Shown here: in pieces, positions 28,701 to 37,742 of the stretch
Layout of the letters: every line of letters starts with the position of its first letter
How positions within the stretch are numbered: the stretch's first letter is position 1
Assembly (NCBI GenBank): GCA_003194445.1
Contig: PQXF01000001.1
Coordinates: 62,113 to 117,896 of the forward strand
Reading direction: 5' to 3'
Length of the DNA: 55,784 nt
Origin: Candidatus Methanogaster sp.
GTDB taxonomy: Archaea; Halobacteriota; Methanosarcinia; Methanosarcinales; Methanogasteraceae
Made by a program: the position numbers and the translations under genes
The notes under the pieces: model-generated
The model's database searches: none
The model's input: only the letters and a program-made list of their open reading frames with translations
What the model was told of the DNA's origin: nothing

Positions 28701-31700
28701 CCGATGATGTTTGTTCCGGTGGCGGGTGTGGTGTTCCAGGTGTTGTTTCCGTCGTCCCATGCGTTATTGGTGTTGTTGAAGTAGTTGTTGTGTATCGTGT
28801 TGTTGCTCGAAGAAGACAGGTAGACGCCGTGGTTGGTGTTGTTCGATGCGTTGTTGTTCGCAAGCGTGTTGTTGCTCGAAGAATACAGGTAGATGCCGTA
28901 GCTGTTGCCTGATGCGTTATTATTCGAGATGTTGCAGTGATCCACACCACTGCCAAGATAGATCCCTGCCTTCATCTTCCCTGTTGCTCCGGTCACATTA
29001 AATCCTGAAATGTTTACGTAATCCGCACTCACATTAAAGACGTGACTATCGGCTGTACTGCTGGTTATATTCACCACATCCGCGCCCTTGCCTGCCAGTG
29101 TGAGCCGCTTGGCAACATCCACGTTCTCAGTGTAACTGCCGTTGTACACGCAGATTGAATCGCCAGCAGTGGCGTTATCAATCGCATGTTGTACCTGCGT
29201 GCTGCTAACATTAAACACGTCGTTGTTGCGCCACCAGCCGGTTTCATTCACGCAGATGTCGCCGCATGGACATGACGGTGGCTGTACATATCCGCCGATG
29301 CTCACAACCGGCACAGGCGATCTGTATTTGCGAACGAAAATCCAGTCTACGGTCAACACCTGCGAACAGGAGGGTGAGAAGACATGGAAACCAACATAAC
29401 CTGTTCCATTAAAACAGTGGAAGTATGTTTCGTTTAGCAATAAAGTGTCATTTTGATAATAATATGCATAATCTAGTGTAGGCCGTATAATTTCATAAAT
29501 TGCATAATCGCTCCAATTAAAGCCTGTATTGTGATAGACTTCGTAGAGACCACACTCTTCGTTAGAACACGTCCTTACACACGTATAACATTTTTCCGAC
29601 GAGTCATGGTCGGAACAATCTAGTTGGAGTCCGTCCCATTCATTGGCATACGAACCATAAGTTTCCAAGAAAGCGGAATTGTAATCGCTTGATTTACTCC
29701 TTGCTCTTACTGTATAGGGTTTATTAAATTCTATAGGTGAATGTATTTTATCATAGGTCCCGTCTGTATCTAATTTAAGTTCACCTCCTGAAACATTTGG
29801 ATCCCCTGTAGTATTTGGCCATTTGGTAGTATCAATGGAACTACCAGGGAAGTCATCAAAGAACTCAAAGGTATTCGTGCCATTGCTCGCAGAACTTGCA
29901 GAGGTGTTGCCATAGTACAAATAGATGGTCGTATTCGCGTTGTTTGCTAAAGAAGTAACATTAACCCAGATAGTAGAAGTCTCAGCCGTTGAATTCCATG
30001 ATTCTATCCAGAAGGGGATTTCTGTCTCTGTCTCTGTCGAGTAATTGTAATACTTGAATCGTGTTGCGTTTTCATCATCAGTCCAGTCCCAGTTAGTTCC
30101 TGCATTCGAGGAGTTTAAGTCTATCCTTACCGGATAGTAGCTCAGCTCTCCTGCGGCGTTTGAGATGTTTATCAGTTGGTGGTAATCCCACTGACATTGT
30201 TGTGTCTTTGCTGTGTCTGTTACCCATGTTGTGTTTATGTTCTGGCAGTTGTCAACAGTCCGTGTCCGGATTTCGTACCACGATGCTGCGTCCAACCCTT
30301 TTGCAGTATAGGAATGGGCTGGTTTTGTTACATTGGCATAGAATGTTTCATTTATCCAGACCTCTGTGTGGTTGAAATCAGCATCTGTTGGGTTAGTCCA
30401 CGTCCATTCAATCCATGTACCCCCGGAAGATTGGTTTGCTAAGCCTGTAATAGAGGCTGGAGCGGTTGTGTCGACCGTGAAATAAACAGTCTCATAATCG
30501 GTATCTGTTGCATTGTCATAAGCAACGCCATAAACTGTTATGTTATGTGAACCATCTGTTAATTCCTGAGTGGTGTTGCTAAAAGAAGCGCAGTTGTTGC
30601 ATGCAGTTTCATTTGTGTCGCCATCAACAGAGTAGGTTATATCCGCTGCCACATTCGTTGTGCCAGAGAATGTTGTTGTGTTGTCGTTTGTGTAGGAGTT
30701 GTTTAGAGGAGCGGAGATTGTTATATCCAGAGGAACTGATACTTCCTCCGGCCCTATGCTCACAACCGGCTCAGGCGATGCGTATTTGCGGACGAAAGTC
30801 CAGTCTACGGTCAACACGCACGAATAGCTGCTATAGACATGGAAACCAACACAACCTGTTTCCTCAAAACAGCAGTCGCCATCTGTTTCGTTTAGCAATA
30901 AAGTGTTATTTTGATAATAATGTACATAATCTGGTGTATGTCGTATAATTTCATAAATTGCATAATTGCTCCACTCAAAGCCTGTATCGTGATCCGTTGT
31001 GCTGCGACTAGTACTGTCAGAATACGTCCTTACACACGTAGGACAAGATGTGTCGCAATCTATTTGTAATCCATTACTGAAACCGGTAGACGAATAATAA
31101 GTTTCCAAGAAAGCGGAATCGTGATCGCTTGATTTACTCCTTGCCCTCACTGCATAGGGTTTACTAAATACTATATCCGAACGTACTTTATCACCGGGGT
31201 ACGGGAGATTATCTAATTTAAGTTCACCTCCTGAAACAGTTGGACCCCCTGTAATATATGGCCATTTGGTAGTATCAATGGAACTACCAGGGAAGCCATC
31301 AAAGAACTCAAAGGTATTCGTGCCATTACTCGCAGAACTTGCAGAGGTGTTGCCATAGTACAAATAGATGGTCGTATTCGCGTTGTTTGCTAAAGAAGTA
31401 ACATTAACCCAGATAGTAGAAGTCTCAGCCGTTGAATTCCATGATTCTATCCAGAAAGGGATTTCGGTCTCGGTTTCTGTCGTAGAATTATAATAAGTAA
31501 ATCTTGTGTCATTTCCGTTATTAGTCCAGTTCCAGTTGGCTCCATCATTTGAGGAGTTAAGCTCTATCTTCACCTGATGGTAGCTCAGCTCTCCTGCGGT
31601 ATTTGAGATGTTTATCAGCTGGCGGTAATCCCAGCCAGATAAATCAGTAGCCCAGTTGTGTGCGTACTCCACATCGGATCCGAATCTGAACTGTAAGGTG

Positions 31701-33295
31701 TGCGTTGCCGGGGTCAGAACCTTTGACACCTCATGACCGGTCAGATTACAGCAATAGTTTTCGATGAAGACGGAATCGTTTAGCCACTTATAGTTCAAGG
31801 TTTGATCGCCACATTTGATTTCAAGGAACTGCAGGTCTCCTTCTTCGTCTGCATTGCTCCATGCAGTTCCGTCTACTGCGGTTATTGTCAGGTTCGCACA
31901 TCCCGCAGTCTCGAATTCAACACCCCAGTTGCCGCCAACAGTGGGATAACTCTGCACATTTATCACCGTGATATCAGCCTCCACCTCAAAGCTCTGATTG
32001 GAAAGCATCGGCACATTCCAGGTTGCCATGTCGATGATGCCACTACCATCGGTATCAGAGAACGAGACATCGAACTCCTCTGAATCTGTCACATCTATCC
32101 TTGACCCGTTCGCCAACCAGAAAAGCCGGAGGTTAGATTTTTCTATTTCACCCAGTCTCGAATATGCGGTTACATTAGAATAGTGCACAGATGCGTTGCT
32201 TCCGATGACGACCTCTTTTCTCCATGTACCATCCGTAATAACTGGCTTGCTTTCCTGTGCAAAAGGTGCTGGCGTCTTGTATCTTACGATGGTGTCAGAG
32301 ACATTAAGCTGCCATTCGACCGGTTTGCCGATTTCAGCGTCACCCTGTTCCCGTGTTACCTCAACAACCGTATACGTCATATCAGAGAGTTTCGGAACCG
32401 TCCACGAAAGTGTTTCATTGCTCCTTTCCGTCATCATCTCCGCAACTATTCCTGTACCATCTCCGAGTTCGACGATCTCATCGAACCCCTGCGATTCTAT
32501 GGCAACAGGGACATTGTGACAATGCATGGAAGAGTTGTGCCGGACCATCACCTGTTTCAAGGTCATCTCAGATGTTAGCCATGGTCCACCTTCGTCCGTA
32601 CCAATTTCTTTATAGACCCCAATGTCAAACGCATCCGGTGGAATCAGGTCAGAGACAGCGATCTTCTCTTCTGTCACAGCAAGTCGAACAGGGGGGGTCT
32701 GATAGGATATGTTAAAGCTTATTCCCCCGCCGGCTGCCAGATCAACCGAAATAGATGAATTGATAATCGTTGCCCCGGTATCAGAAGAGAGATTGGAATG
32801 CCTCGTGGGCGGGGAAACGCTAACCGAGAAATTTGATATCGAAAAATTTTCGTGGTTTGTAATAGAGATACTCTGGGACCAGTTGACAGGTTCGCCCAAC
32901 CTTAGCTCTCCTTGCTCAGGCTCGCTGAAGATAATCTCCAGGTCTGCCACTTCAAACCCGGTGGCCAAGAACTTCTCATCATCGCCGATGCGCAACAGAA
33001 TATTTATCATGTAACTACCAGCGGTATCTGGCTTAAATTGATATTCGCGGTCAGTGGATGGTAGCGCGGCATAAAAAACCCCTTCCGGGCTTATTATATT
33101 GAAAAAAACTATTTCTTCTGGAGCAGCTGCTAAAGAAATGCAGGCAGTTTCGCCCAGCGCATACGTTTCTTTATCCATCGAAAGGGGCGTATTATTCGGA
33201 TATTGTGCTGAAACTCCGGGAGCGTGGATAAGAGGGATGCGACATAATAAGATTATGAATAGGGTTATAACGATGATTCTGATGTTACTCGTCAT
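25730..33295 (-). CDS. Giant secreted multidomain surface protein (~2520 residues)
   Basis: Starts at ATG 33295 with signal peptide IIVITLFIILLCRIPLIHAP and cleavage near GVSA-QY. In order: Ig-like N-terminal domains; a first DUF2341 module (WDYRQLINISNTAGELSYHQ) with a concanavalin-like half (~31640-30750); a fibronectin-like spacer; a second nearly identical DUF2341 module (~30190-29290); a NosD-type beta-helix with repeats such as SNNNASGNSYGIYLYSSSNN (~29230-28560); more Ig-like segments; a CARDB-like domain (RVINVTFDHWDTGENRSSVS; ~26790-26360); and a C-terminal GYYG-type domain (WQKYYGDVSGGIALADS to NIYMELK). It is dense in N-x-S/T sequons, so probably glycosylated. There is no C-terminal membrane helix. 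DUF2341 and NosD domains suggest polysaccharide or matrix interaction. Function is inferred only. Confidence 0.88.
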   Translation of the reverse strand: MTSNIRIIVITLFIILLCRIPLIHAPGVSAQYPNNTPLSMDKETYALGETACISLAAAPEEIVFFNIISPEGVFYAALPSTDREYQFKPDTAGSYMINILLRIGDDEKFLATGFEVADLEIIFSEPEQGELRLGEPVNWSQSISITNHENFSISNFSVSVSPPTRHSNLSSDTGATIINSSISVDLAAGGGISFNISYQTPPVRLAVTEEKIAVSDLIPPDAFDIGVYKEIGTDEGGPWLTSEMTLKQVMVRHNSSMHCHNVPVAIESQGFDEIVELGDGTGIVAEMMTERSNETLSWTVPKLSDMTYTVVEVTREQGDAEIGKPVEWQLNVSDTIVRYKTPAPFAQESKPVITDGTWRKEVVIGSNASVHYSNVTAYSRLGEIEKSNLRLFWLANGSRIDVTDSEEFDVSFSDTDGSGIIDMATWNVPMLSNQSFEVEADITVINVQSYPTVGGNWGVEFETAGCANLTITAVDGTAWSNADEEGDLQFLEIKCGDQTLNYKWLNDSVFIENYCCNLTGHEVSKVLTPATHTLQFRFGSDVEYAHNWATDLSGWDYRQLINISNTAGELSYHQVKIELNSSNDGANWNWTNNGNDTRFTYYNSTTETETEIPFWIESWNSTAETSTIWVNVTSLANNANTTIYLYYGNTSASSASNGTNTFEFFDGFPGSSIDTTKWPYITGGPTVSGGELKLDNLPYPGDKVRSDIVFSKPYAVRARSKSSDHDSAFLETYYSSTGFSNGLQIDCDTSCPTCVRTYSDSTSRSTTDHDTGFEWSNYAIYEIIRHTPDYVHYYQNNTLLLNETDGDCCFEETGCVGFHVYSSYSCVLTVDWTFVRKYASPEPVVSIGPEEVSVPLDITISAPLNNSYTNDNTTTFSGTTNVAADITYSVDGDTNETACNNCASFSNTTQELTDGSHNITVYGVAYDNATDTDYETVYFTVDTTAPASITGLANQSSGGTWIEWTWTNPTDADFNHTEVWINETFYANVTKPAHSYTAKGLDAASWYEIRTRTVDNCQNINTTWVTDTAKTQQCQWDYHQLINISNAAGELSYYPVRIDLNSSNAGTNWDWTDDENATRFKYYNYSTETETEIPFWIESWNSTAETSTIWVNVTSLANNANTTIYLYYGNTSASSASNGTNTFEFFDDFPGSSIDTTKWPNTTGDPNVSGGELKLDTDGTYDKIHSPIEFNKPYTVRARSKSSDYNSAFLETYGSYANEWDGLQLDCSDHDSSEKCYTCVRTCSNEECGLYEVYHNTGFNWSDYAIYEIIRPTLDYAYYYQNDTLLLNETYFHCFNGTGYVGFHVFSPSCSQVLTVDWIFVRKYRSPVPVVSIGGYVQPPSCPCGDICVNETGWWRNNDVFNVSSTQVQHAIDNATAGDSICVYNGSYTENVDVAKRLTLAGKGADVVNITSSTADSHVFNVSADYVNISGFNVTGATGKMKAGIYLGSGVDHCNISNNNASGNSYGIYLYSSSNNTLANNNASNNTNHGVYLSSSSNNTIHNNYFNNTNNAWDDGNNTWNTTPATGTNIIGGSYLGGNYWSDYAGIDTNDDDLGDTLTPYNSSGNITHGGDCHPLVTPGFAPPNTTLCSPAPNYFNNTSEPVDVTFVCNATDNFNLDRISLYITNSTNQSFSLNQTTDVSGMQASVNWTLSLANGNYTWNCLAYDAAGNSDWGDSNRTVKINSTVPRFELISQEPATIYENSTGALNITWLLVTTDPRTLNNSSVSLIWTLWDSVLGNYNWSFRPPGNNRAAVCACTGERILRADNRNSTLKPLNFEDNTDITEGNVRKWAGADENITRLTIQKINDTHSYVHWNGTIEDTVFENMYYLDRARMQKEASKYYDAYRSDSSRWCALVKFWDIEAIHGASDYKIHISFEADITGTPNDRKLTIFYLNDSYIINGGTRPNKDTTNGTRLTGFNSIAVVDYTYEPYNSSFVTFTVGVNNSKIAESNVTVTPHGYLFFRSGTQNGRYRLAYVDGTSGKNISFAETNITWTSSDSGAAFSQAAWTPKLFFDFSKSGMQHQMKLYAANELGNWNNSALLTNDIGLVCYPPTVPDINHFHIHGIDDYDMDGTYSGTFNVGLYLTSDPDGGDVVHNLTLHYTNRTIVPNGIISNTINRTNSMHGDDPYADASFNTSKYSAGEYTMRCVATDDEGETSQTWLGTNFTLNKIDLRVINVTFDHWDTGENRSSVSETGIGCHVKENRNITINATIANYADGNITSNFDVSFFDSAGVYGNWSRCFWNSTYNVSIEGELGNVTTGYPYNTTYVTGYWNPSLVGTHNISVWVNPTNSAGESAANTTNNNASAVINVSAWQKYYGDVSGGIALADSASDSLYDWTWSNETDGGCAYIVNDGASVNWSALHALGCDSDDTLNASGHDFLDADTNLGMVVGSNNATGFVDNNITELFSGGDPSNATNTTSFTVYGNLISNVAIVNSTDVTNHASVGSANFVTGILWDATSDTNGYYDAADDGTLVFVTRIRAAAAGLGSAAHNYESAAPCTLNPVVGGGLNIYMELK
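29819..30028 (-). repeat. Nearly identical DNA repeat within the giant gene, copy 1
   Basis: About 210 bases encoding IPFWIESWNSTAETSTIWVN through SSIDTTKWP are almost identical to 31262-31471 (offset 1443), while the flanking parts of the two modules are diverged. This points to recent duplication or gene conversion. Confidence 0.85.
31262..31471 (-). repeat. Nearly identical DNA repeat within the giant gene, copy 2
   Basis: Partner of 29819-30028. Only a few single-base differences are visible across the span, such as GAAGCCATC against GAAGTCATC. Confidence 0.85.
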
Positions 33296-33344
33296 ATTCG
33301 GGTCCACACGTTTTCTTCTTGCGTATAAGTATAGCGGCATTGAT

Positions 33345-33354
33345 GATATATAAC
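33345..33354 (-). promoter_or_regulatory. Candidate TATA box of the giant surface-protein gene
   Basis: GTTATATATC on the minus strand lies ~50 bases before the ATG at 33295, the right kind of distance for an archaeal promoter with a ~25-base leader. Confidence 0.35.
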
Positions 33355-33871
33355 ACTTTGGCGAAGTCCCCTCTACACGGTTTTTCGGGAAAAGAAGAAA
33401 AAGAAAGGTAGAATCTGCGGATATGCGACTGAAAGTGCTCCCATGTCAACGGAAAGATAGTGCGAACGTGGCAGGGGTATCTCTGAACAGCAGAGAATAT
33501 CCTTAAAATATGCGAGAAGACCGGAAGAGCGGTCACGCAATCGGGCTGAAATCGTTACGATATGGAAAAACTACAATTTGTTGTGGTCAAATCGACCCCA
33601 CACAAGCGGTAAAAGTCACCGGATTTAACCACCGGGAACGCAAAGTCTTCAGCAATTCCCGCTCAGTCGTCCACCCTACATCCTTGGTATTGCTTATCTA
33701 ACTTTTAGCCGTACATCAGGCGCACAAAAATCGAAAATGCAAAGTGCATATATATACGACTTGATATTTTAACTGCTTATGTTAAATATCTCCGAAAAGG
33801 GTACACCTACCAGTAGGTGCCTGAAAAAATCAGGTTCACTATAGAGTTATATCATCAAACGTTCGGTCCCA
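33355..33871. other. Intergenic stretch, no supported gene
   Basis: The DNA becomes AT-rich near the transposase remnant (33740-33860). No coding frame with real protein character was found. Confidence 0.4.
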
Positions 33872-33896
33872 ATCCCCCATCAAGATGGTGGGGGAT
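33872..33896. repeat. Hairpin at the 3' end of the transposase remnant
   Basis: ATCCCCCA and TGGGGGAT form a perfect 8-bp stem around a 9-base loop, overlapping the transposase stop codon. It may be a terminator or an element-end structure. Confidence 0.5.
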
Positions 33897-34877
33897 CTTC
33901 GAGAATAACCTGGTAGTCTCTTTCAAATCCATAAAACAATGCTGTAAGGATGTCTTTCATCGAATCAAATTTAAATCCAAAAAATAAAAACCTTATATTC
34001 TCCCAGAGACTTCTTTTACTTCCCAGATTCTTCCAAACCTATTAAAATAGCTGACAGGAAAGTTGTTGCGCCTGTTCAACCAAAAACGCCAGCATCATCG
34101 ACGTAGCGAAAACAACTGACAGATTCTCCTTTCCATGTCCACAATTATACTCAAAGTGGTATCCTTGGTTTTTTAGCGTGTTAAATGTCTCATTCTCAAT
34201 TTTCAGATCGTGTTCTACCGCCGCGCATGGTTTTAGAAAGATTGCTTTCGGTTACCTGTATATCCGTGACCCAGCTGAAATGCAACACCTTCTTTTTGGG
34301 CGCAGTTTCCAAGTATTCTACAAAATTAACCAACAAATCTTGGTTAGATGCATTCAAAGGGACTTGATTGATAAAACGGAACTTATAAACAATATCCCTA
34401 TCTTTATATTCAATTTCTATTGTTAAACCGTCTTTCATAGCAGACTCGACATAATCGAATAAAAAGGCATGGTCACCTTTTTTCACTCATATAATATAAT
34501 GCAAGTGATGTTTTTCCAATTCATGGATGTGCGGAGCATTTGAGTTTAATGCGTCTTCCGTTACAATTATGCGTAAATGTGGATGCGCTGTTCTTAATTT
34601 CTCAAGAAAACGCTTGCTGACATTACGTTCACAGTCACTCTTCGTTTCGCCATCTTGTTTTATGATTGGCTCTGGTGCTAACGGTATTACTTCCCTGAAA
34701 TCCGGGTGAACGATCGCGGCACCTAACATCTAATGATAATATGTACTTTCCCCTGTTTTTGAGTTTATTTTCATAGAACAATTATCGCAATGGACCGCAT
34801 TTGAAGAGAAATAGCCCGTACCATCTACAGAAAGCAGATGACACCCGTCCATAAAGACCATTTTTTCTAAAACCTTC
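33880..34877 (-). pseudogene. DDE transposase, 5'-truncated and with several stops and frameshifts
   Basis: Reading right to left: KMVFMDGCHLLSVDGTGYFS, NAVHCDNCSMKINSKTGEST with YYH, then TAG, MLGAAIVHPDFREVIPLAPE and QDGETKSDCERNVSKRFLEK, IIVTEDALNSNAPHIHELEK, a TGA, KKGDHAFLFDYVESAM, FSWVTDIQVTESNL, and ENETFNTLKNQGYHFEYNCG with HGKENLSVVFATSMMLAFLV. It ends in another frame with LWENIRFLFFGFKFDSMKDI. This matches a common DDE transposase family in bacteria and archaea whose members carry QDGxxKxDCERNAxKR and ETFNTLKNQGYHFEHNFGHG. The 5' part is missing beyond 34877, where an unrelated gene fragment begins. Confidence 0.8.
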
Positions 34878-34883
34878 CCTCAT

Positions 34884-35180
34884 GTGATTAGCAGCATGTT
34901 CACGCTTCGGACCAGTGAGGTAGAGGCTCGATTGAAGATTGTGAAGGAATTGGGTGATGAACTGGTGGTAGGCGATGAACATTTCGATGTGCACCACGGA
35001 AGACTGGTTTCCTCTCTTAAGATGTTTGCAATCCGTGATGAGGTTGGTGCTGATGAGATGGACGAGATCTCGAAGAGATATCTGGTTAAAGAGAACATTC
35101 TCTTCGCGGACCCGCTTACGAAGATGATAAAGCCACAATCACAGCTTGATCTGCTTGCGATACGGGACGTGGTGGCATGA
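34884..35180 (+). pseudogene. C-terminal fragment of a probable archaeal ATPase
   Basis: A 98-codon frame reading EARLKIVKELGDELVVGDEH, ISKRYLVKENILFADPLTKM and IKPQSQLDLLAIRDVV. The ending resembles the C-terminal winged-helix tail of archaeal AAA (DUF234-like) ATPases. It starts abruptly at the transposase junction, so the gene's N-terminal part was probably cut off by the insertion or a deletion. Its TGA overlaps the ATG of the next gene (ATGA). Confidence 0.45.
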
Positions 35181-36532
35181 GCCGACCCGTGGCGGTGCTG
35201 GTGGCTGTGGCTGCGATTGGAGTCCTGGCAGTGGTCGTGTGTGCAGGTGTGGGCATAGCGGCGGGCGCTGGCGCTGGGTGGAACGTGTATCCCGGCGAGG
35301 GCACGCCGATTCAGGATGCGATCGATGATGCAGAGGTAGGGGATACGATTTACGTGCATGCGGGAACGTATGTCGAGAATTTGGTCGTGCGCAAATCTTT
35401 GGCACTGGTTGGAGAAAATAGAAGTACTACAGTCATCGATGGCGACGGTAGTGCGGATATTATCAGGGTAAGTGCAGATGGGTGTACCATCCGCGGGTTT
35501 ATGATTGTGGGGGCCGATGATTGTGAGTGGGCGGAGAAGACGCTGGCAACCGGCGAGGTCTGGGATATTGGCGGTGGATTTGTGCTCACCCCCGTGCAAA
35601 TCGATGTCGATGGTGAAAAGGTATGGCTCTCATTCACCAAAGATGTTAAGGAATACGATAGTAAAGTTATCTCGGTTGGTGATGCATACACATTCAGCGA
35701 CTACAAAAATGAAGGCGTTCCGGTGATACTGTGCTACGTTATTGGTGTGTTCAAAGGGGCAGAGTCAAATCTTGTGCCGATCAAGTACGTCCTTTTCGGC
35801 GATCTTATGTCGGAGGAAGATACTGGTTTTTTTGTGGAAGAAAATACAGGGTTATGGCCAATAGCAGGAATTCGACTGGATTATTCTGATAACAACATCG
35901 TGACCAACAACGAGATAAGCTTGTGTAACTGTGGCATCCGTCTCCAGAGTTCAGGTAATAATATACTCACAGCCAACACGGCATCAGATAACAACTGCGG
36001 CATCAGCCTATGGGAAGCGAGCAACAACACCATATATCACAACAACCTCGTCAACAACACAAACTACAATGCCCACGACGAGCGCACCAACCAGTGGGAC
36101 TCTGGCTCCGCTGGTAACTACTACTCCGACTACACCGGCACCGACAACAACACCGACGGCATCGGTGAAGACCCATACCCGATCCAGGGCGGCGGTGGCA
36201 GCATCGACCGCTTCCCGCTCATGCAGCCGTGGACTGACACCCCGCCGCAGAAAGGCGACCTGAACGACGACGGCAGAATAACCCCTGTAGACGCCGCGAT
36301 CGCGCTTGTAATCGCAACCGGCGGTTCCACCTCGTGCGACCCAGCGACATTCGCCGCCGCTGACGTCAGTGGCACCCATCGCGTCACATCGCCCGGGCGC
36401 CCTCATGATCCTACGGCTGGCTGCTGGCGCAATCGCATTGTGACGAATCTCATATCCGAAAAAGAGCGAACCCTGTACAACACTCTTCTCCCCACCCGGT
36501 TTAGCAACCCCCATTTCTCTCAAAACAGGTAA
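35177..36532 (+). CDS. Secreted NosD-type beta-helix protein with inserted S-layer-like domain and C-terminal dockerin (frameshifted end)
   Basis: The signal peptide is VAVLVAVAAIGVLAVVVCAG. Residues ~35-110 begin a right-handed beta-helix (IQDAIDDAEVGDTIYVHAGT, then VENLVVRKSLALVGENRS). The helix is interrupted by a ~100-residue domain resembling the Methanosarcinales S-layer duplication (VQIDVDGEKVWLSFTKDVKE, then VISVGDAYTFSDYKNEGVPV). It resumes with NosD repeats (GIRLDYSDNNIVTNNEISLC, NCGISLWEASNNTIYHNNLV). The C-terminus is a dockerin: first repeat GDLNDDGRITPVDAAIALVI, second repeat DVSGTHRVTS. Near 36391 the frame is lost; in another frame LDALMILRLAAGAIAL-like sequence ends at TGA 36441-36443, the expected dockerin end. 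As written the tail after VTS is aberrant. Confidence 0.8.
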   Translation: MSRPVAVLVAVAAIGVLAVVVCAGVGIAAGAGAGWNVYPGEGTPIQDAIDDAEVGDTIYVHAGTYVENLVVRKSLALVGENRSTTVIDGDGSADIIRVSADGCTIRGFMIVGADDCEWAEKTLATGEVWDIGGGFVLTPVQIDVDGEKVWLSFTKDVKEYDSKVISVGDAYTFSDYKNEGVPVILCYVIGVFKGAESNLVPIKYVLFGDLMSEEDTGFFVEENTGLWPIAGIRLDYSDNNIVTNNEISLCNCGIRLQSSGNNILTANTASDNNCGISLWEASNNTIYHNNLVNNTNYNAHDERTNQWDSGSAGNYYSDYTGTDNNTDGIGEDPYPIQGGGGSIDRFPLMQPWTDTPPQKGDLNDDGRITPVDAAIALVIATGGSTSCDPATFAAADVSGTHRVTSPGRPHDPTAGCWRNRIVTNLISEKERTLYNTLLPTRFSNPHFSQNR

Positions 36533-36680
36533 TCCGCAGATCCGTTTTCCCGAATGTCTGACAGGGATTCGCGATAAAACACCATCATACCTGGCCCATA
36601 CACCCCTTCAACACCCGGGCAACTTGAAAACCTCCGCGACACCGAAAAATCTTTTTGATCCGTCGGCCACTACAGTACCT

Positions 36681-37694
36681 ATGATCGATATTGGAATCAT
36701 CGGCGGCTCAGGATACACAGGCGGAGAACTGATCAGACTGCTCCTGCAGCACCCAAAAGCACGGATCAGAACCGTGACATCGAGGCGGCTTGCAGACACT
36801 CCTGTGGCAGACGTTCACAGGCACCTCGCAGGACTAATCGATCTGGATTTCGCCACACCCGCTCCAGCAGAGATCGCTTCTGAATGCGAAGTCGTGTTCA
36901 CGGCAGTACCGCACGGCGCTGCGATGGATATCGTCCCAAAGCTCCTTGCAGGCGGTACGCGCGTCATCGATCTGAGCGCGGATTACAGGCTGCCGCAGCA
37001 GGTCTTTGAAGAGACGTACAAACGTCCGCATACTGATCCGAGAGACGGGCGTGCGGTCTTTGGTCTTCCCGAACTGCACCGGGGAATCACAGAAGCCGAC
37101 CTCGTCGCAAATCCGGGATGCTACCCGACAGGTGCGATACTTTCGGCGGCACCGCTTGCAAGCGAAGGATCGATCGAGTATGCGATATTCGATTCCAAAT
37201 CAGGAGTATCCGGAGCAGGCGTAGATCCATCAGCCACATCGCATTACCCGAATCTCGCAGAGAACGTCCGTGCTTACAACATCACCACACACAGGCATCT
37301 TCCTGAGATCGTTCAGGAGTTAAGCCGGCTGGATCATTCACTCAATAACATCTATCTCACGCCGCATGTTGTTCCTGCCATTCGCGGGATTCTAACGACT
37401 GCGCATCTCATCCTGAACCGGGGGCAGGATTATGACGCGGTACTGGGGCTGTACAATGAGTTCTATCGGGCTAAGCCGTTTGTGCGGGTGCGGGACAGCA
37501 TCCCTGATCTTTCGGATGTACGCGGCTCGAACTTCTGCGACATCGGGATCGCATGTGGGGGTAATCGCGTTGTCGTGATCTCCGCGATCGACAACCTCGT
37601 GAAAGGCGCGTCAGGGCAGGCGGTACAGAACATGAACCTGATGTTCGGTCTTCATGAGATCACGGGACTCCTGACGCCTCCGCTGTCGCCATGA
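36681..37694 (+). CDS. argC: N-acetyl-gamma-glutamyl-phosphate reductase
   Basis: A 337-residue ArgC, the third step of arginine biosynthesis: NADPH-dependent reduction of N-acetylglutamyl phosphate to the semialdehyde. The NADP-binding motif is IGIIGGSGYTGGELIRLL at the very N-terminus, and the catalytic cysteine is in LVANPGCYPTGAILSA. Substrate-region motifs are DSKSGVSGAG, ENVRAYNITTHRHLPEI and LTPHVVPAIRGILTTAH. The C-terminus NLVKGASGQAVQNMNLMFG is typical. I chose ATG 36681 because the family starts right before the Rossmann motif; upstream in-frame codons are not conserved in type. Confidence 0.97.
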   Translation: MIDIGIIGGSGYTGGELIRLLLQHPKARIRTVTSRRLADTPVADVHRHLAGLIDLDFATPAPAEIASECEVVFTAVPHGAAMDIVPKLLAGGTRVIDLSADYRLPQQVFEETYKRPHTDPRDGRAVFGLPELHRGITEADLVANPGCYPTGAILSAAPLASEGSIEYAIFDSKSGVSGAGVDPSATSHYPNLAENVRAYNITTHRHLPEIVQELSRLDHSLNNIYLTPHVVPAIRGILTTAHLILNRGQDYDAVLGLYNEFYRAKPFVRVRDSIPDLSDVRGSNFCDIGIACGGNRVVVISAIDNLVKGASGQAVQNMNLMFGLHEITGLLTPPLSP

Positions 37695-37742
37695 CGCGGT
37701 CGTAATGTCGTGACCCGGCACAAGAACGGCTGATATTCCGAT

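Noticed and set aside
34880-35599. 239-codon minus-strand frame
   Set aside because: It is the antisense shadow of the NosD/S-layer gene and the ATPase fragment; His/Arg/Ser-rich without any motif.
36008-36523. 171-codon minus-strand frame
   Set aside because: Antisense shadow of the NosD/dockerin gene.
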